From NCBI GenBank assembly GCA_026388755.1, contig JAPLJE010000802.1, positions 1 to 5,011 of the forward strand: DNA of 5,011 nt, given 5' to 3'. Below, one piece after another: positions 1-5,011 of this stretch. Source of the DNA: Deltaproteobacteria bacterium. Lineage in GTDB: Bacteria; Desulfobacterota; Desulfobacteria; Desulfobacterales; Desulfatirhabdiaceae. Every line of letters starts with the position of its first letter. Position 1 is the first letter of the stretch. The notes beneath the pieces are model-generated. The model searched no databases. It saw nothing but the letters and a program-made list of their open reading frames with translations, and was not told where the DNA came from. Both the position numbers and the translations under genes were made by a program.

Positions 1-11
1 CCTTTTCTTTT

Positions 12-39
12 CAAGGGATTTGAATTTACCCTTCCCTTG
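12..39. repeat. Imperfectly spaced inverted repeat downstream of the amidohydrolase gene
   Basis: CAAGGGA (12-18) and TCCCTTG (33-39) are 7-bp perfect arms with a 14-nt loop. It lies 27 bp past the amidohydrolase stop on the minus strand. The minus-strand transcript after the stem is A-rich, not U-rich, so intrinsic termination is not supported. It may still act as a 3' stem. The rest of 1-66 shows nothing else. Confidence 0.35.
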
Positions 40-66
40 TCATTCAAACCAATTCCTGTCCGTGAC

Positions 67-975
67 TTAACCGAGGTTAGCGGCAGGGTCAAGATGTATT
101 TTAAAAAAATCCAGGGCATTTTCATGCAAGAGCTTTGACAGAAGCGTTTTTGGCAGGGACATTTCTGCAAGGCGCTTGATTTCCCGATCCCAGGCATAGG
201 GCAAATTGGGAAAATCGGTTCCAAACATAATGCGATCCGGACGTAAATCCGAAAGTTTGGGAACGGTGGGGCAGGGAAGGTAATCGGCCAGCATCATGGT
301 GGTATCCAGCCACAGGTTGTCGAATTGTTCCAGCATGCGAACATAATCTTCAAATTCATCCGCACCCAGATGCGGAACGCAAACCCGAAGATCCGGATAA
401 TCCCGAAGCACATTCCGAACAAAGCCGGATTGGCAGATATGATGGGGGTCACAGAGGTAGGCCGGGCTTTTGGGCTCCCGGCCCGCGTGAATGACCAGCG
501 GCCGGCCATGGTCGCTGCAGACCTGATAGATAACTTTCATGGACTGGCTCTGCATATCAAAGCACTGCACATGGGCATGCAGTTTTACGCCTTTTAATCC
601 CATATTAAAGCCTTCGATCAGAATATTTCCGGCCTCCGGCTCTCCCGGATATACGGTGGCCATGCCGGACAGCCGGTCATGACGGGCGCAGAGAGACGCC
701 ATATAACGATTCAGACCCCTCGCAACGCCGGGTTTATGGGCATATTGCAGACCGATGATGTGGGAAACCCCGTGATCGAAAAGAAACGACAGGATTGCTT
801 CGGATCCAAGCTTATAGCGGATCGGCCAGCCGTAGGTATCAAACCATTGCCAGACCGCCTCAAACAGTTTATCCGGAAACAAATGAACATGGGCATCGAT
901 GACCGGTGGAAGGTTTTGTGGCAGTATGTCGTCTTCAAGGTCGGCAAACACCGGAAGCGAGGGATGCAACATCAT
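67..975 (-). CDS. Amidohydrolase family (amidohydrolase_2, TIM-barrel) metal-dependent hydrolase
   Basis: This is a complete 302-residue protein, a normal length for the amidohydrolase_2 (PF04909-type) family of metal-dependent hydrolases and decarboxylases. The family signature is intact. DAHVHLFPD (27-35) supplies the HxH metal ligands H29 and H31 on strand 1. KGVKLHAH (128-135) carries K131 and two histidines, VIHAG (161-165) carries H163, PHLG (201-204) carries H202, and FGTDFP (251-256) supplies the catalytic Asp D254. HENALDFF (284-291) is the usual closing motif. No signal peptide or membrane segment is visible, so it is likely cytosolic. The start is the first of two tandem ATGs, with AGAAAGG at 985-991, 9 nt upstream. 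It lies 40 bp downstream of the metallophosphoesterase gene on the same strand, so the two probably form an operon. The substrate cannot be inferred; relatives hydrolyse or decarboxylate cyclic and aromatic acids. Family call is firm, function open. Confidence 0.93.
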   Translation of the reverse strand: MMLHPSLPVFADLEDDILPQNLPPVIDAHVHLFPDKLFEAVWQWFDTYGWPIRYKLGSEAILSFLFDHGVSHIIGLQYAHKPGVARGLNRYMASLCARHDRLSGMATVYPGEPEAGNILIEGFNMGLKGVKLHAHVQCFDMQSQSMKVIYQVCSDHGRPLVIHAGREPKSPAYLCDPHHICQSGFVRNVLRDYPDLRVCVPHLGADEFEDYVRMLEQFDNLWLDTTMMLADYLPCPTVPKLSDLRPDRIMFGTDFPNLPYAWDREIKRLAEMSLPKTLLSKLLHENALDFFKIHLDPAANLG

Positions 976-1015
976 TCAGCGAGACCTTTCTAAATCCAGA
1001 TAGGGAAGCAGAGTT

Positions 1016-1804
1016 TTAAGATTTCGGCAGTAGCGATTTTCCGCAAGATCCTGATGCAGCGGACCCAGTGTGTACCAGTGTGTATGGAATCCGGAAGAGG
1101 GTGAGGGTCTGCGCGCTGCTATCCAATAATACCGAGTTGGCAGCAAAGACGTCATCCCGGTAAGGGCCTCCGACGCTTCCGGCCTTGATCCAATAACGAG
1201 AGCCAGGATTCAGCGAAATCGTCAATGACTTGCCGGCATCCGGTTTGTAAATCAGGACATCTTTCAGAGTCGGCATTCCCTTTGTTTCCAAAAGTTCATA
1301 TACGGTCGGAATATGGTCATGTCCGCTGAAAATCAGTTTTTTGGGGAAAGAACGCCAGGCTTCAAGGCACCCCAAGAGAACGGCTTCATCAAGATAGTTA
1401 AAATAGGTGATGGACGGCGTCATTCCGGGGCCCGGAAGATGAAACGGGCTGTGATGCAGGATCACCATCTCCGCGGTTTCGATGGACAGCGGCAGGGAAA
1501 GCAGATACTCCAACGCGCCGGGAAGGGTTGACAGAAGCCCTGAATTATAGGCGCTGGCCTGCATTCGGTCTAACTGGTGCGGATGATCCGAAAAAAGACC
1601 GGCGACCATCAGGTCATGATTTCCAGCGACCGTTGGCAAATTCAGGGAACGCATGCGGGTCAGGGTTTTATCGCCGAATGGAAGCCATCCCACCAGGTCT
1701 CCCAGGCAATAAACGCTGTCCGGCTGTATTTGCCGGTAATGCTGAATCACGGCCTCAAGGGCAAAGTAATTGCCGTGAATATCGCCGAAAAAATAGGTGT
1801 TCAT
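1016..1804 (-). CDS. Calcineurin-like metallophosphoesterase (YfcE/ApaH-like superfamily)
   Basis: This is a dinuclear-metal phosphoesterase with the full motif set. Counted from the upstream ATG at 1825, the motifs are GDIHGN (14-19; D15, H17), CLGDLVGW (40-47; D43), AGNHD (67-71; N69, H70), LHHSP (123-127) and SGHDH (167-171; H169, H171). The C-terminal KAGSVGGPYRD (214-224) matches the NPGSVGxPRD-type segment of the COG0639-like subfamily. I prefer the start at 1804, giving 262 aa. GAAGGGA at 1814-1820 lies about 10 nt upstream, and the protein then begins MNTYFFGDIHGN, so the first strand runs directly into motif I, as is usual in the family. The ATG at 1825 (269 aa) has no recognisable ribosome binding site. 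No signal peptide is seen, so it is likely cytosolic. The last 20 or so residues, rich in Ser and Gly, follow the conserved domain and look non-structural. Possible substrates include nucleotides, phosphoproteins and phosphodiesters; the sequence does not decide. Confidence 0.93.
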   Translation of the reverse strand: MNTYFFGDIHGNYFALEAVIQHYRQIQPDSVYCLGDLVGWLPFGDKTLTRMRSLNLPTVAGNHDLMVAGLFSDHPHQLDRMQASAYNSGLLSTLPGALEYLLSLPLSIETAEMVILHHSPFHLPGPGMTPSITYFNYLDEAVLLGCLEAWRSFPKKLIFSGHDHIPTVYELLETKGMPTLKDVLIYKPDAGKSLTISLNPGSRYWIKAGSVGGPYRDDVFAANSVLLDSSAQTLTLFRIPYTLVHTGSAASGSCGKSLLPKS

Positions 1805-1813
1805 GGCAAAACA

Positions 1814-1820
1814 TCCCTTC
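1814..1820 (-). promoter_or_regulatory. Ribosome binding site supporting the 1804 start of the metallophosphoesterase
   Basis: Read on the minus strand this is GAAGGGA, with the AAGGG core 10 nt before the ATG at 1802-1804. The alternative in-frame ATG at 1823-1825 is preceded by a stretch without a purine-rich core. This favours the shorter protein. Confidence 0.5.
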
Positions 1821-1855
1821 GACATTCTGCGGTGCTTCTGTTAATATGAATGAAC

Positions 1856-1886
1856 TTGACATCGGCATCATCATAATGGATAGATT
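1856..1886 (+). promoter_or_regulatory. Candidate promoter for the fluC operon
   Basis: A perfect -35 hexamer TTGACA lies at 1856-1861. The -10 is poor: GATAGA at 1879-1884 with a 17-bp spacer (3 of 6), or TAGATT at 1881-1886 with a 19-bp spacer (4 of 6). The leader to the fluC ATG would be roughly 65 nt. A strong -35 with a weak -10 is compatible with an activated promoter, or the match may be chance. It overlaps the minus-strand promoter call. Confidence 0.35.
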
Positions 1887-1898
1887 GTATGAATTCAA
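1870..1898 (-). promoter_or_regulatory. Predicted sigma70-type promoter for the metallophosphoesterase-amidohydrolase unit
   Basis: On the minus strand, TTGAAT (1893-1898, 4 of 6 consensus positions) is followed by a 17-bp spacer and TATGAT (1870-1875, 5 of 6). Transcription would start near 1862, about 60 nt upstream of the preferred ATG at 1804. The spacing is optimal and the location is right, but this is a match by eye only. Confidence 0.5.
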
Positions 1899-1956
1899 TT
1901 TATTTGTGCTTATGTCTACGAATGCCGTGGCTGACTGCAATTGAACGTGGGGCATC

Positions 1957-2355
1957 ATGGAAGCAATGTGGGGACACTTTCTGACAAAAATTGTTTTGGT
2001 CATGATGGGGGGAGGCCTGGGATCGCTGAGTCGGTATGGGATTACGCTGCTGTCGGTAAAACTCTTTGGCTTCCGGTTTCCCTGGGGAACACTGATAGTC
2101 AATCTCACGGGATGTTTTTTGATCGGCCTGTCCTTTGCGCTTGCCGAGCGCAGTTCGCTGATGAATCCGACTGTAAGGCTTTTTTTTGTCACAGGTTTTT
2201 TGGGAGGGCTGACCACTTTTTCCACATATGGATATGAAAGTTTTAACGCCATTTATATGGGAAATCAATGGATAGCCATCGGAAATGTGGTGTTCAATAA
2301 TGTCGCTGGGCTCATTCTGGTGTATTTGGGTTTCAGGTTGGGGAACATTTCCTGA
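1957..2355 (+). CDS. fluC (crcB): Fluoride ion channel/exporter FluC (CrcB family)
   Basis: This is a 132-residue integral membrane protein, the standard length for FluC/CrcB, which works as a dual-topology dimer exporting F- from the cytoplasm. About four membrane segments are visible: roughly 10-33, 42-63, 72-100 (broken) and 105-127. Signatures are GGGLGSLSRYG (18-28), PWGTLIVNLTGCFLIG (42-57) with the conserved pore Asn N49, and GFLGGLTTFSTY (80-91). The last is the helix break that binds the central Na+ and carries the phenylalanine-box region. F88 is kept, but the second aromatic, usually Phe, is Tyr91. The ATG at 1957 has only GTGGGG (1947-1952) at 4 nt; the ATG at 1966 (residue 4) is an alternative. 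It is followed 15 bp later by the DUF190-CBS gene, as often seen for this family. No fluoride (crcB-motif) riboswitch is recognisable upstream. Identification is firm. Confidence 0.96.
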   Translation: MEAMWGHFLTKIVLVMMGGGLGSLSRYGITLLSVKLFGFRFPWGTLIVNLTGCFLIGLSFALAERSSLMNPTVRLFFVTGFLGGLTTFSTYGYESFNAIYMGNQWIAIGNVVFNNVAGLILVYLGFRLGNIS

Positions 2356-2364
2356 TAAGGAGGG
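2356..2364 (+). promoter_or_regulatory. Strong Shine-Dalgarno for the DUF190-CBS gene
   Basis: TAAGGAGGG is nearly a full anti-16S complement. It ends 6 nt before the GTG at 2371 and begins directly after the fluC TGA (2353-2355). It fixes the GTG start and suggests that the downstream protein is translated well from the fluC transcript. Confidence 0.8.
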
Positions 2365-2370
2365 CAAGAC

Positions 2371-3687
2371 GTGCCGGCATATAAAATCATAGAGATATTT
2401 ACCAGCGAAGCCATTCGTTGGAAAGGAAAGCCCCTGTCCGATGCGATTGTTGAACATGTAAAGGGTAAAAAAATTGCTGCCCGCTGCATGGTCACAAGGG
2501 CCATTGAGGGCTGTTATGAAAATGGGGATATTGCATCTACAAGACTGGAAATATTATCCATGAATATGCCGCTGCGGATCACCATCATCCTTCCAGCAGC
2601 CCAGACGGAGAGCATTCTGCCCCAGATCGAGGAAATGGTCTCGGATGGCATCGTTGCGGTTCAGCATATTCAGGTTTTGTCTCATAAAACCGAAAGACAA
2701 TTGATTCCCAAACACATCCGGGTCAAAGATGTCATGACGGTTTCTCCTTGCAAAGTCTCACTAAAGACGCCGGTCGATCAGGTCGTGGAACTTCTCCTGT
2801 CTTCACATTTTACGGGAGTTCCCGTGGTGGATGAAAAAAATCATCCCCAGGGTATTATCTCTCAGGGCGACCTGATAAGCCGGGCGAAAATGCCACTTCG
2901 TCTGGACGTTCTGGCATCGGCAAATGCTGACAGAATCAAATGCGTGATGCAATGTTTATCACAGATTCCCGCGGATAAAATCATGTCCAGTCCGGCCATC
3001 TGTATTCGGGAGGACAGATGGTTAGCCGAAGCCGTAGACCTGATGATGAAAAAAACGCTTAAACGCCTTCCGGTGATTGATACCGTCGGAGCGCTCTCAG
3101 GGATTCTGTCCCGGCAGGATATCTTTCACACCGTCGCCAGGGAGGTGCCGGACTGGAGAGCCTTCCATCATCAGAATGTTCAGGTGGGAAATATGCGCTG
3201 TGTCGCGGACATCATGCGCAGGGACATCCATACGGTTTTTCCCGAAACGCCGGTGATGGACATCATTCATATCATCGACGCCAATGATGTCCAGCGGGTT
3301 GCCGTGATTGACGCAGAGGGACGGTTCCTTGGCCTGATTTCAGACAAGGACCTGTTCAGTGTTTTTTCCAAGCATTCTGAAGGCATCTGGGAATTATTTG
3401 TCCGCAACCATCCCTTGATGGAAAAAAGAAAAAAAGCTGAGACGGTTCCGGATATCATGAACAAAACCGCAAAAGATGTTATGAACACGGAATGCATCAC
3501 GGTTTTGGAAAATGCTTCCATAGATGAGGCGATTGGAATCATCGTCTCCCAGGGTATCAAGCGGCTGCCGGTCCTGGATGTTGAGGGCAAATTTAAAGGT
3601 CTTGTCAGCAGGGAATCTCTGATGCGAACCGGGTTTGGGTATGAAACAGAGCTCCCGACCGCACAGATAGGCAATGAACGTCAATGA
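2371..3687 (+). CDS. DUF190 (PII-like) domain protein with four CBS domains
   Basis: This 438-residue soluble protein has no signal peptide or membrane helix. Residues 1-105 match DUF190, a PII-like ferredoxin-fold family. Landmarks are RWKGKPLSDAIVE (16-28), VTRAIEGCYENGDI (41-54), LEILSMNMPLRI (59-70) and a tail at 83-103 including EEMVSDGIV. Four CBS domains follow at about 115-172, 202-255, 278-333 and 367-420, making two Bateman modules. Each ends in the nucleotide-contact motif: GIISQGD (161-167), GILSRQD (244-250), GLISDKD (321-327) and GLVSRES (410-416). In CBS4 the usual Asp is Ser416. CBS pairs generally bind adenine nucleotides (AMP, ADP, ATP, SAM), and PII-like proteins act as trimeric nucleotide-responsive switches. 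The start is GTG, fixed by a strong Shine-Dalgarno 15 bp after fluC. A role as a nucleotide-responsive partner of FluC is inferred from linkage only; neither the ligand nor the target is visible in the sequence. Confidence 0.9.
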   Translation: MPAYKIIEIFTSEAIRWKGKPLSDAIVEHVKGKKIAARCMVTRAIEGCYENGDIASTRLEILSMNMPLRITIILPAAQTESILPQIEEMVSDGIVAVQHIQVLSHKTERQLIPKHIRVKDVMTVSPCKVSLKTPVDQVVELLLSSHFTGVPVVDEKNHPQGIISQGDLISRAKMPLRLDVLASANADRIKCVMQCLSQIPADKIMSSPAICIREDRWLAEAVDLMMKKTLKRLPVIDTVGALSGILSRQDIFHTVAREVPDWRAFHHQNVQVGNMRCVADIMRRDIHTVFPETPVMDIIHIIDANDVQRVAVIDAEGRFLGLISDKDLFSVFSKHSEGIWELFVRNHPLMEKRKKAETVPDIMNKTAKDVMNTECITVLENASIDEAIGIIVSQGIKRLPVLDVEGKFKGLVSRESLMRTGFGYETELPTAQIGNERQ

Positions 3688-3715
3688 AGAGAGCCAAATA
3701 AATTTGCTAAACGAT

Positions 3716-3765
3716 AACAGGATTGAAGTCGAAAAATGAAAAACGGATTCGAATGAAATCCTGTT
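3716..3765. repeat. Perfect 9-bp inverted repeat upstream of hisB
   Basis: AACAGGATT (3716-3724) and AATCCTGTT (3757-3765) are exact reverse complements separated by 32 bp. The interval also holds the 8-bp palindrome ATTCGAAT (3747-3754). The right arm overlaps the first two bases of the predicted -35 box at 3764. It could be a two-site operator or a long-loop RNA stem at the end of the DUF190-CBS transcript. There is no U-tract after it, so it is not a standard terminator. Confidence 0.55.
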
Positions 3766-3792
3766 GACTTTATGAGATACGTTCGTTACAAA
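3764..3792 (+). promoter_or_regulatory. Predicted sigma70-type promoter for hisB
   Basis: TTGACT (3764-3769, 5 of 6) is followed by an exact 17-bp spacer and TACAAA (3787-3792, 4 of 6). Transcription would start near 3799 and give a leader of about 60 nt. That leader contains a weak A/T hairpin (GAAAAA/TTTTTC, 3808-3825). The 173-bp gap after the preceding gene supports an independent promoter here. Confidence 0.5.
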
Positions 3793-3860
3793 TTTTGGTT
3801 AAATTGTGAAAAAATTCGATTTTTCAAGAAAATACAACATACCATTTAAAAGGCCTTATC

Positions 3861-4451
3861 ATGGAACGAATTGCTTCAATTGTCCGACAAACCCTTGAAA
3901 CCGACATTCAACTGACACTGAATCTGGATGGGACCGGAAAACGGGTCATATCAACCGGCATCGGCTTTTTCGATCACATGCTCACCCTCTTTACGGCTCA
4001 CGGTTTTTTTGATTTGTCGGTTCAGGCTAAAGGCGATCTTCATGTGGATCTGCATCATACGGTGGAAGATGTCGGTCTGGTGCTGGGGGATGCGTTCGAC
4101 AAGGCGCTGAGTGATCGAAAAGGCATTCAGCGTTATGGACATTCCGTGGTACCGATGGATGAAACGTTGACGGCCGTTACCGTTGATTTATCCAGAAGAC
4201 CCTATCTGGTCTTTCAGGTTCCTGGGTCGTTTTCGGAATCCGACAGCCGCTTCGATGTCGGACTTTGCAAGGAGTTTTTTAGAGCGTTTGCAGTGCGTGC
4301 AGGCATGAACCTGCACATCAACGTATGGTATGGAGAAAACCAGCACCACATTCTGGAGTCCATGTTTAAGGCTGCCGGGCGTGCCCTTGATGGCGCTGTT
4401 TCCCTGGACGGACGCATCTCAGACATTCATTCTACAAAAGGTAATTTATAA
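3861..4451 (+). CDS. hisB: Imidazoleglycerol-phosphate dehydratase (monofunctional HisB)
   Basis: The enzyme catalyses dehydration of imidazole glycerol phosphate to imidazole acetol phosphate in histidine biosynthesis, in the cytosol. It forms a Mn-dependent 24-mer in characterised members. At 196 residues it is the normal length for the monofunctional type; there is no N-terminal histidinol-phosphatase domain as in enterobacterial HisB. Motifs are GFFDHML (35-41), GDLHVDLHHTVED (58-70, with metal ligands H65, H66 and E69), VPMDETL (97-103), LHINVWYG (151-158), NQHHILE (160-166, with H162, H163 and E166) and the C-terminal STKG (191-194). All expected His/Glu metal ligands appear present. 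The ATG at 3861 has AAAAGG at 3848-3853, 7 nt away. No other his gene is in the window, and the downstream neighbour is a lipoprotein. The assignment is secure. Confidence 0.97.
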   Translation: MERIASIVRQTLETDIQLTLNLDGTGKRVISTGIGFFDHMLTLFTAHGFFDLSVQAKGDLHVDLHHTVEDVGLVLGDAFDKALSDRKGIQRYGHSVVPMDETLTAVTVDLSRRPYLVFQVPGSFSESDSRFDVGLCKEFFRAFAVRAGMNLHINVWYGENQHHILESMFKAAGRALDGAVSLDGRISDIHSTKGNL

Positions 4452-4452
4452 T

Positions 4453-5011
4453 ATGAAAATATCTTGGAAGCGCACGGCACTGGGCATGGGTTTCATCCTC
4501 TTTTCGTGTTTGTTGCTGGGCTCATGCAGCACCTGGGCGATTCATCCGGAACCTGAACGTCAGGCATCGAATATCAAGAGTATTTTGATACTTCCTTTTC
4601 ATGATGTATCAATGCTTTATGAGTCAAATATTCATGTCAGATGTTATCTTTGTGGTCAGGTCATGTCAACCGGATATGTACCGGATTCTGCAGGGCCTTA
4701 TCTGACATCCGAGCTTATCTTCCTGATGGAAAAACAACAAGGGTACACCATTCTTTCTTCGGACGGATCACAGGACCTGCTTTCCGGCATGATGTCCGGC
4801 CCCGACAATGATGCGGCTGCTGCATATCTGAATCTTTATATCGACACCGGAAAACGGGTAGGGGCCGATGCCTTGCTCATCGGCCACATTTTTCGCTTCA
4901 ATGATGATACTGCTTTGCGTTATGCAAAAGAAAGAGTACAGTTTGGAAAACCTATTGCTGTCTTTCAATTGCAACAAAAAAAGTTGGCAGAAATGGTAAC
5001 CGAAATTACCA
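4453..5011 (+). CDS. Putative outer-membrane lipoprotein, CsgG/LpoB-like layout, truncated by window edge
   Basis: This is a partial gene; the first 186 codons are present and no stop is reached. The N-terminus is a lipoprotein signal: K2, K6 and R7, a hydrophobic core at 8-22, then lipobox LGSC with acylated Cys25. Ser at +2 predicts outer-membrane sorting in a Gram-negative cell. The mature part has KSILILPF (42-49), a 'YTILSS' strand (98-103) and VGADALLIGHI (136-146). This order resembles CsgG, LpoB and GNA1162-type lipoproteins, where a first strand ending in LPF and a GAD-hhhxG strand are typical. That fold assignment is only suggestive. A CYLCG motif (Cys64, Cys67) is unusual and could bind metal or form a disulfide. 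The ATG is one base after the hisB TAA, with AAAAGG (4436-4441) inside hisB as a ribosome site, so the two are probably translationally coupled. I cannot name the protein or assign a function. Confidence 0.85.
   Translation, partial: MKISWKRTALGMGFILFSCLLLGSCSTWAIHPEPERQASNIKSILILPFHDVSMLYESNIHVRCYLCGQVMSTGYVPDSAGPYLTSELIFLMEKQQGYTILSSDGSQDLLSGMMSGPDNDAAAAYLNLYIDTGKRVGADALLIGHIFRFNDDTALRYAKERVQFGKPIAVFQLQQKKLAEMVTEIT

Noticed and set aside
12..39. Inverted repeat as an intrinsic terminator of the minus-strand unit
   Set aside because: The minus-strand sequence after the stem is A/G-rich, not T-rich, so only a repeat is reported.
325..993. Plus-strand open frames of 90 and 104 codons across the amidohydrolase gene
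   Set aside because: The minus-strand gene carries all the family motifs; these frames have no ribosome site or domain signature.
2180..2187. Run of eight T within fluC as a possible phase-variable slippery tract
   Set aside because: The run encodes the Leu-Phe-Phe part of a normal membrane helix and the gene is intact; eight T in one copy is weak evidence without population variation.
1900..2457. A 185-codon open frame antisense to fluC, and overlapping plus-strand frames at 1528-1944 and 1941-2237
   Set aside because: They overlap well-supported genes, have no recognisable motifs and have low-complexity or basic compositions typical of shadow frames.
3808..3825. GAAAAA/TTTTTC hairpin as a terminator or attenuator before hisB
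   Set aside because: The stem is six A-T-rich pairs with no U-tract after it and no leader peptide rich in histidine codons; too weak to call.
3688..3860. Possible small RNA or short gene in the gap before hisB
   Set aside because: No open frame with a ribosome site, no tRNA-like or riboswitch-like structure; only the inverted repeat and promoter are supportable.
4768..4977. 69-codon open frame antisense to the lipoprotein gene
   Set aside because: It lies wholly within the lipoprotein coding region, which has a clear signal peptide and coupled start.

Overview
This 5-kb window is ordinary-looking bacterial chromosome of moderate GC content (judged by eye). It holds five complete protein-coding genes and one truncated at the right edge. 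I see no rRNA, tRNA, CRISPR array, insertion sequence or phage gene. The gene content, especially a DUF190/PII-like domain fused to four CBS domains beside a fluoride channel and a lipoprotein gene coupled to hisB, would fit an anaerobic deltaproteobacterium (Desulfobacterota). That placement is inference from gene style, with no marker gene to support it.

Left arm, minus strand (67-1804). A calcineurin-type metallophosphoesterase is followed 40 bp later by an amidohydrolase_2-family TIM-barrel hydrolase. Both keep the full metal-binding motif set of their families, and they are probably co-transcribed. Substrates are unknown for both.

Divergent intergenic region (1805-1956). A good minus-strand promoter (TTGAAT-N17-TATGAT) overlaps a plus-strand candidate with a perfect TTGACA -35 box. 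The two arms may therefore compete for RNA polymerase. I see no fluoride riboswitch here.

Middle, plus strand (1957-3687). A FluC/CrcB fluoride channel is followed at once by a 438-residue protein with an N-terminal DUF190 (PII-like) domain and four CBS domains. They are separated by 15 bp that contain a near-perfect Shine-Dalgarno sequence and a GTG start. This pair is the most interesting part of the window: it suggests a fluoride exporter linked to a cytosolic nucleotide or energy sensor.

Right arm, plus strand (3688-5011). A 173-bp AT-rich gap carries a 9-bp perfect inverted repeat that runs into the -35 box of a plausible promoter. It precedes a monofunctional hisB (imidazoleglycerol-phosphate dehydratase, histidine biosynthesis). 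One base after the hisB stop a lipoprotein gene begins, with a clear lipobox and a CxxC motif, and it runs off the window. The right arm has no obvious functional link to the fluC pair.
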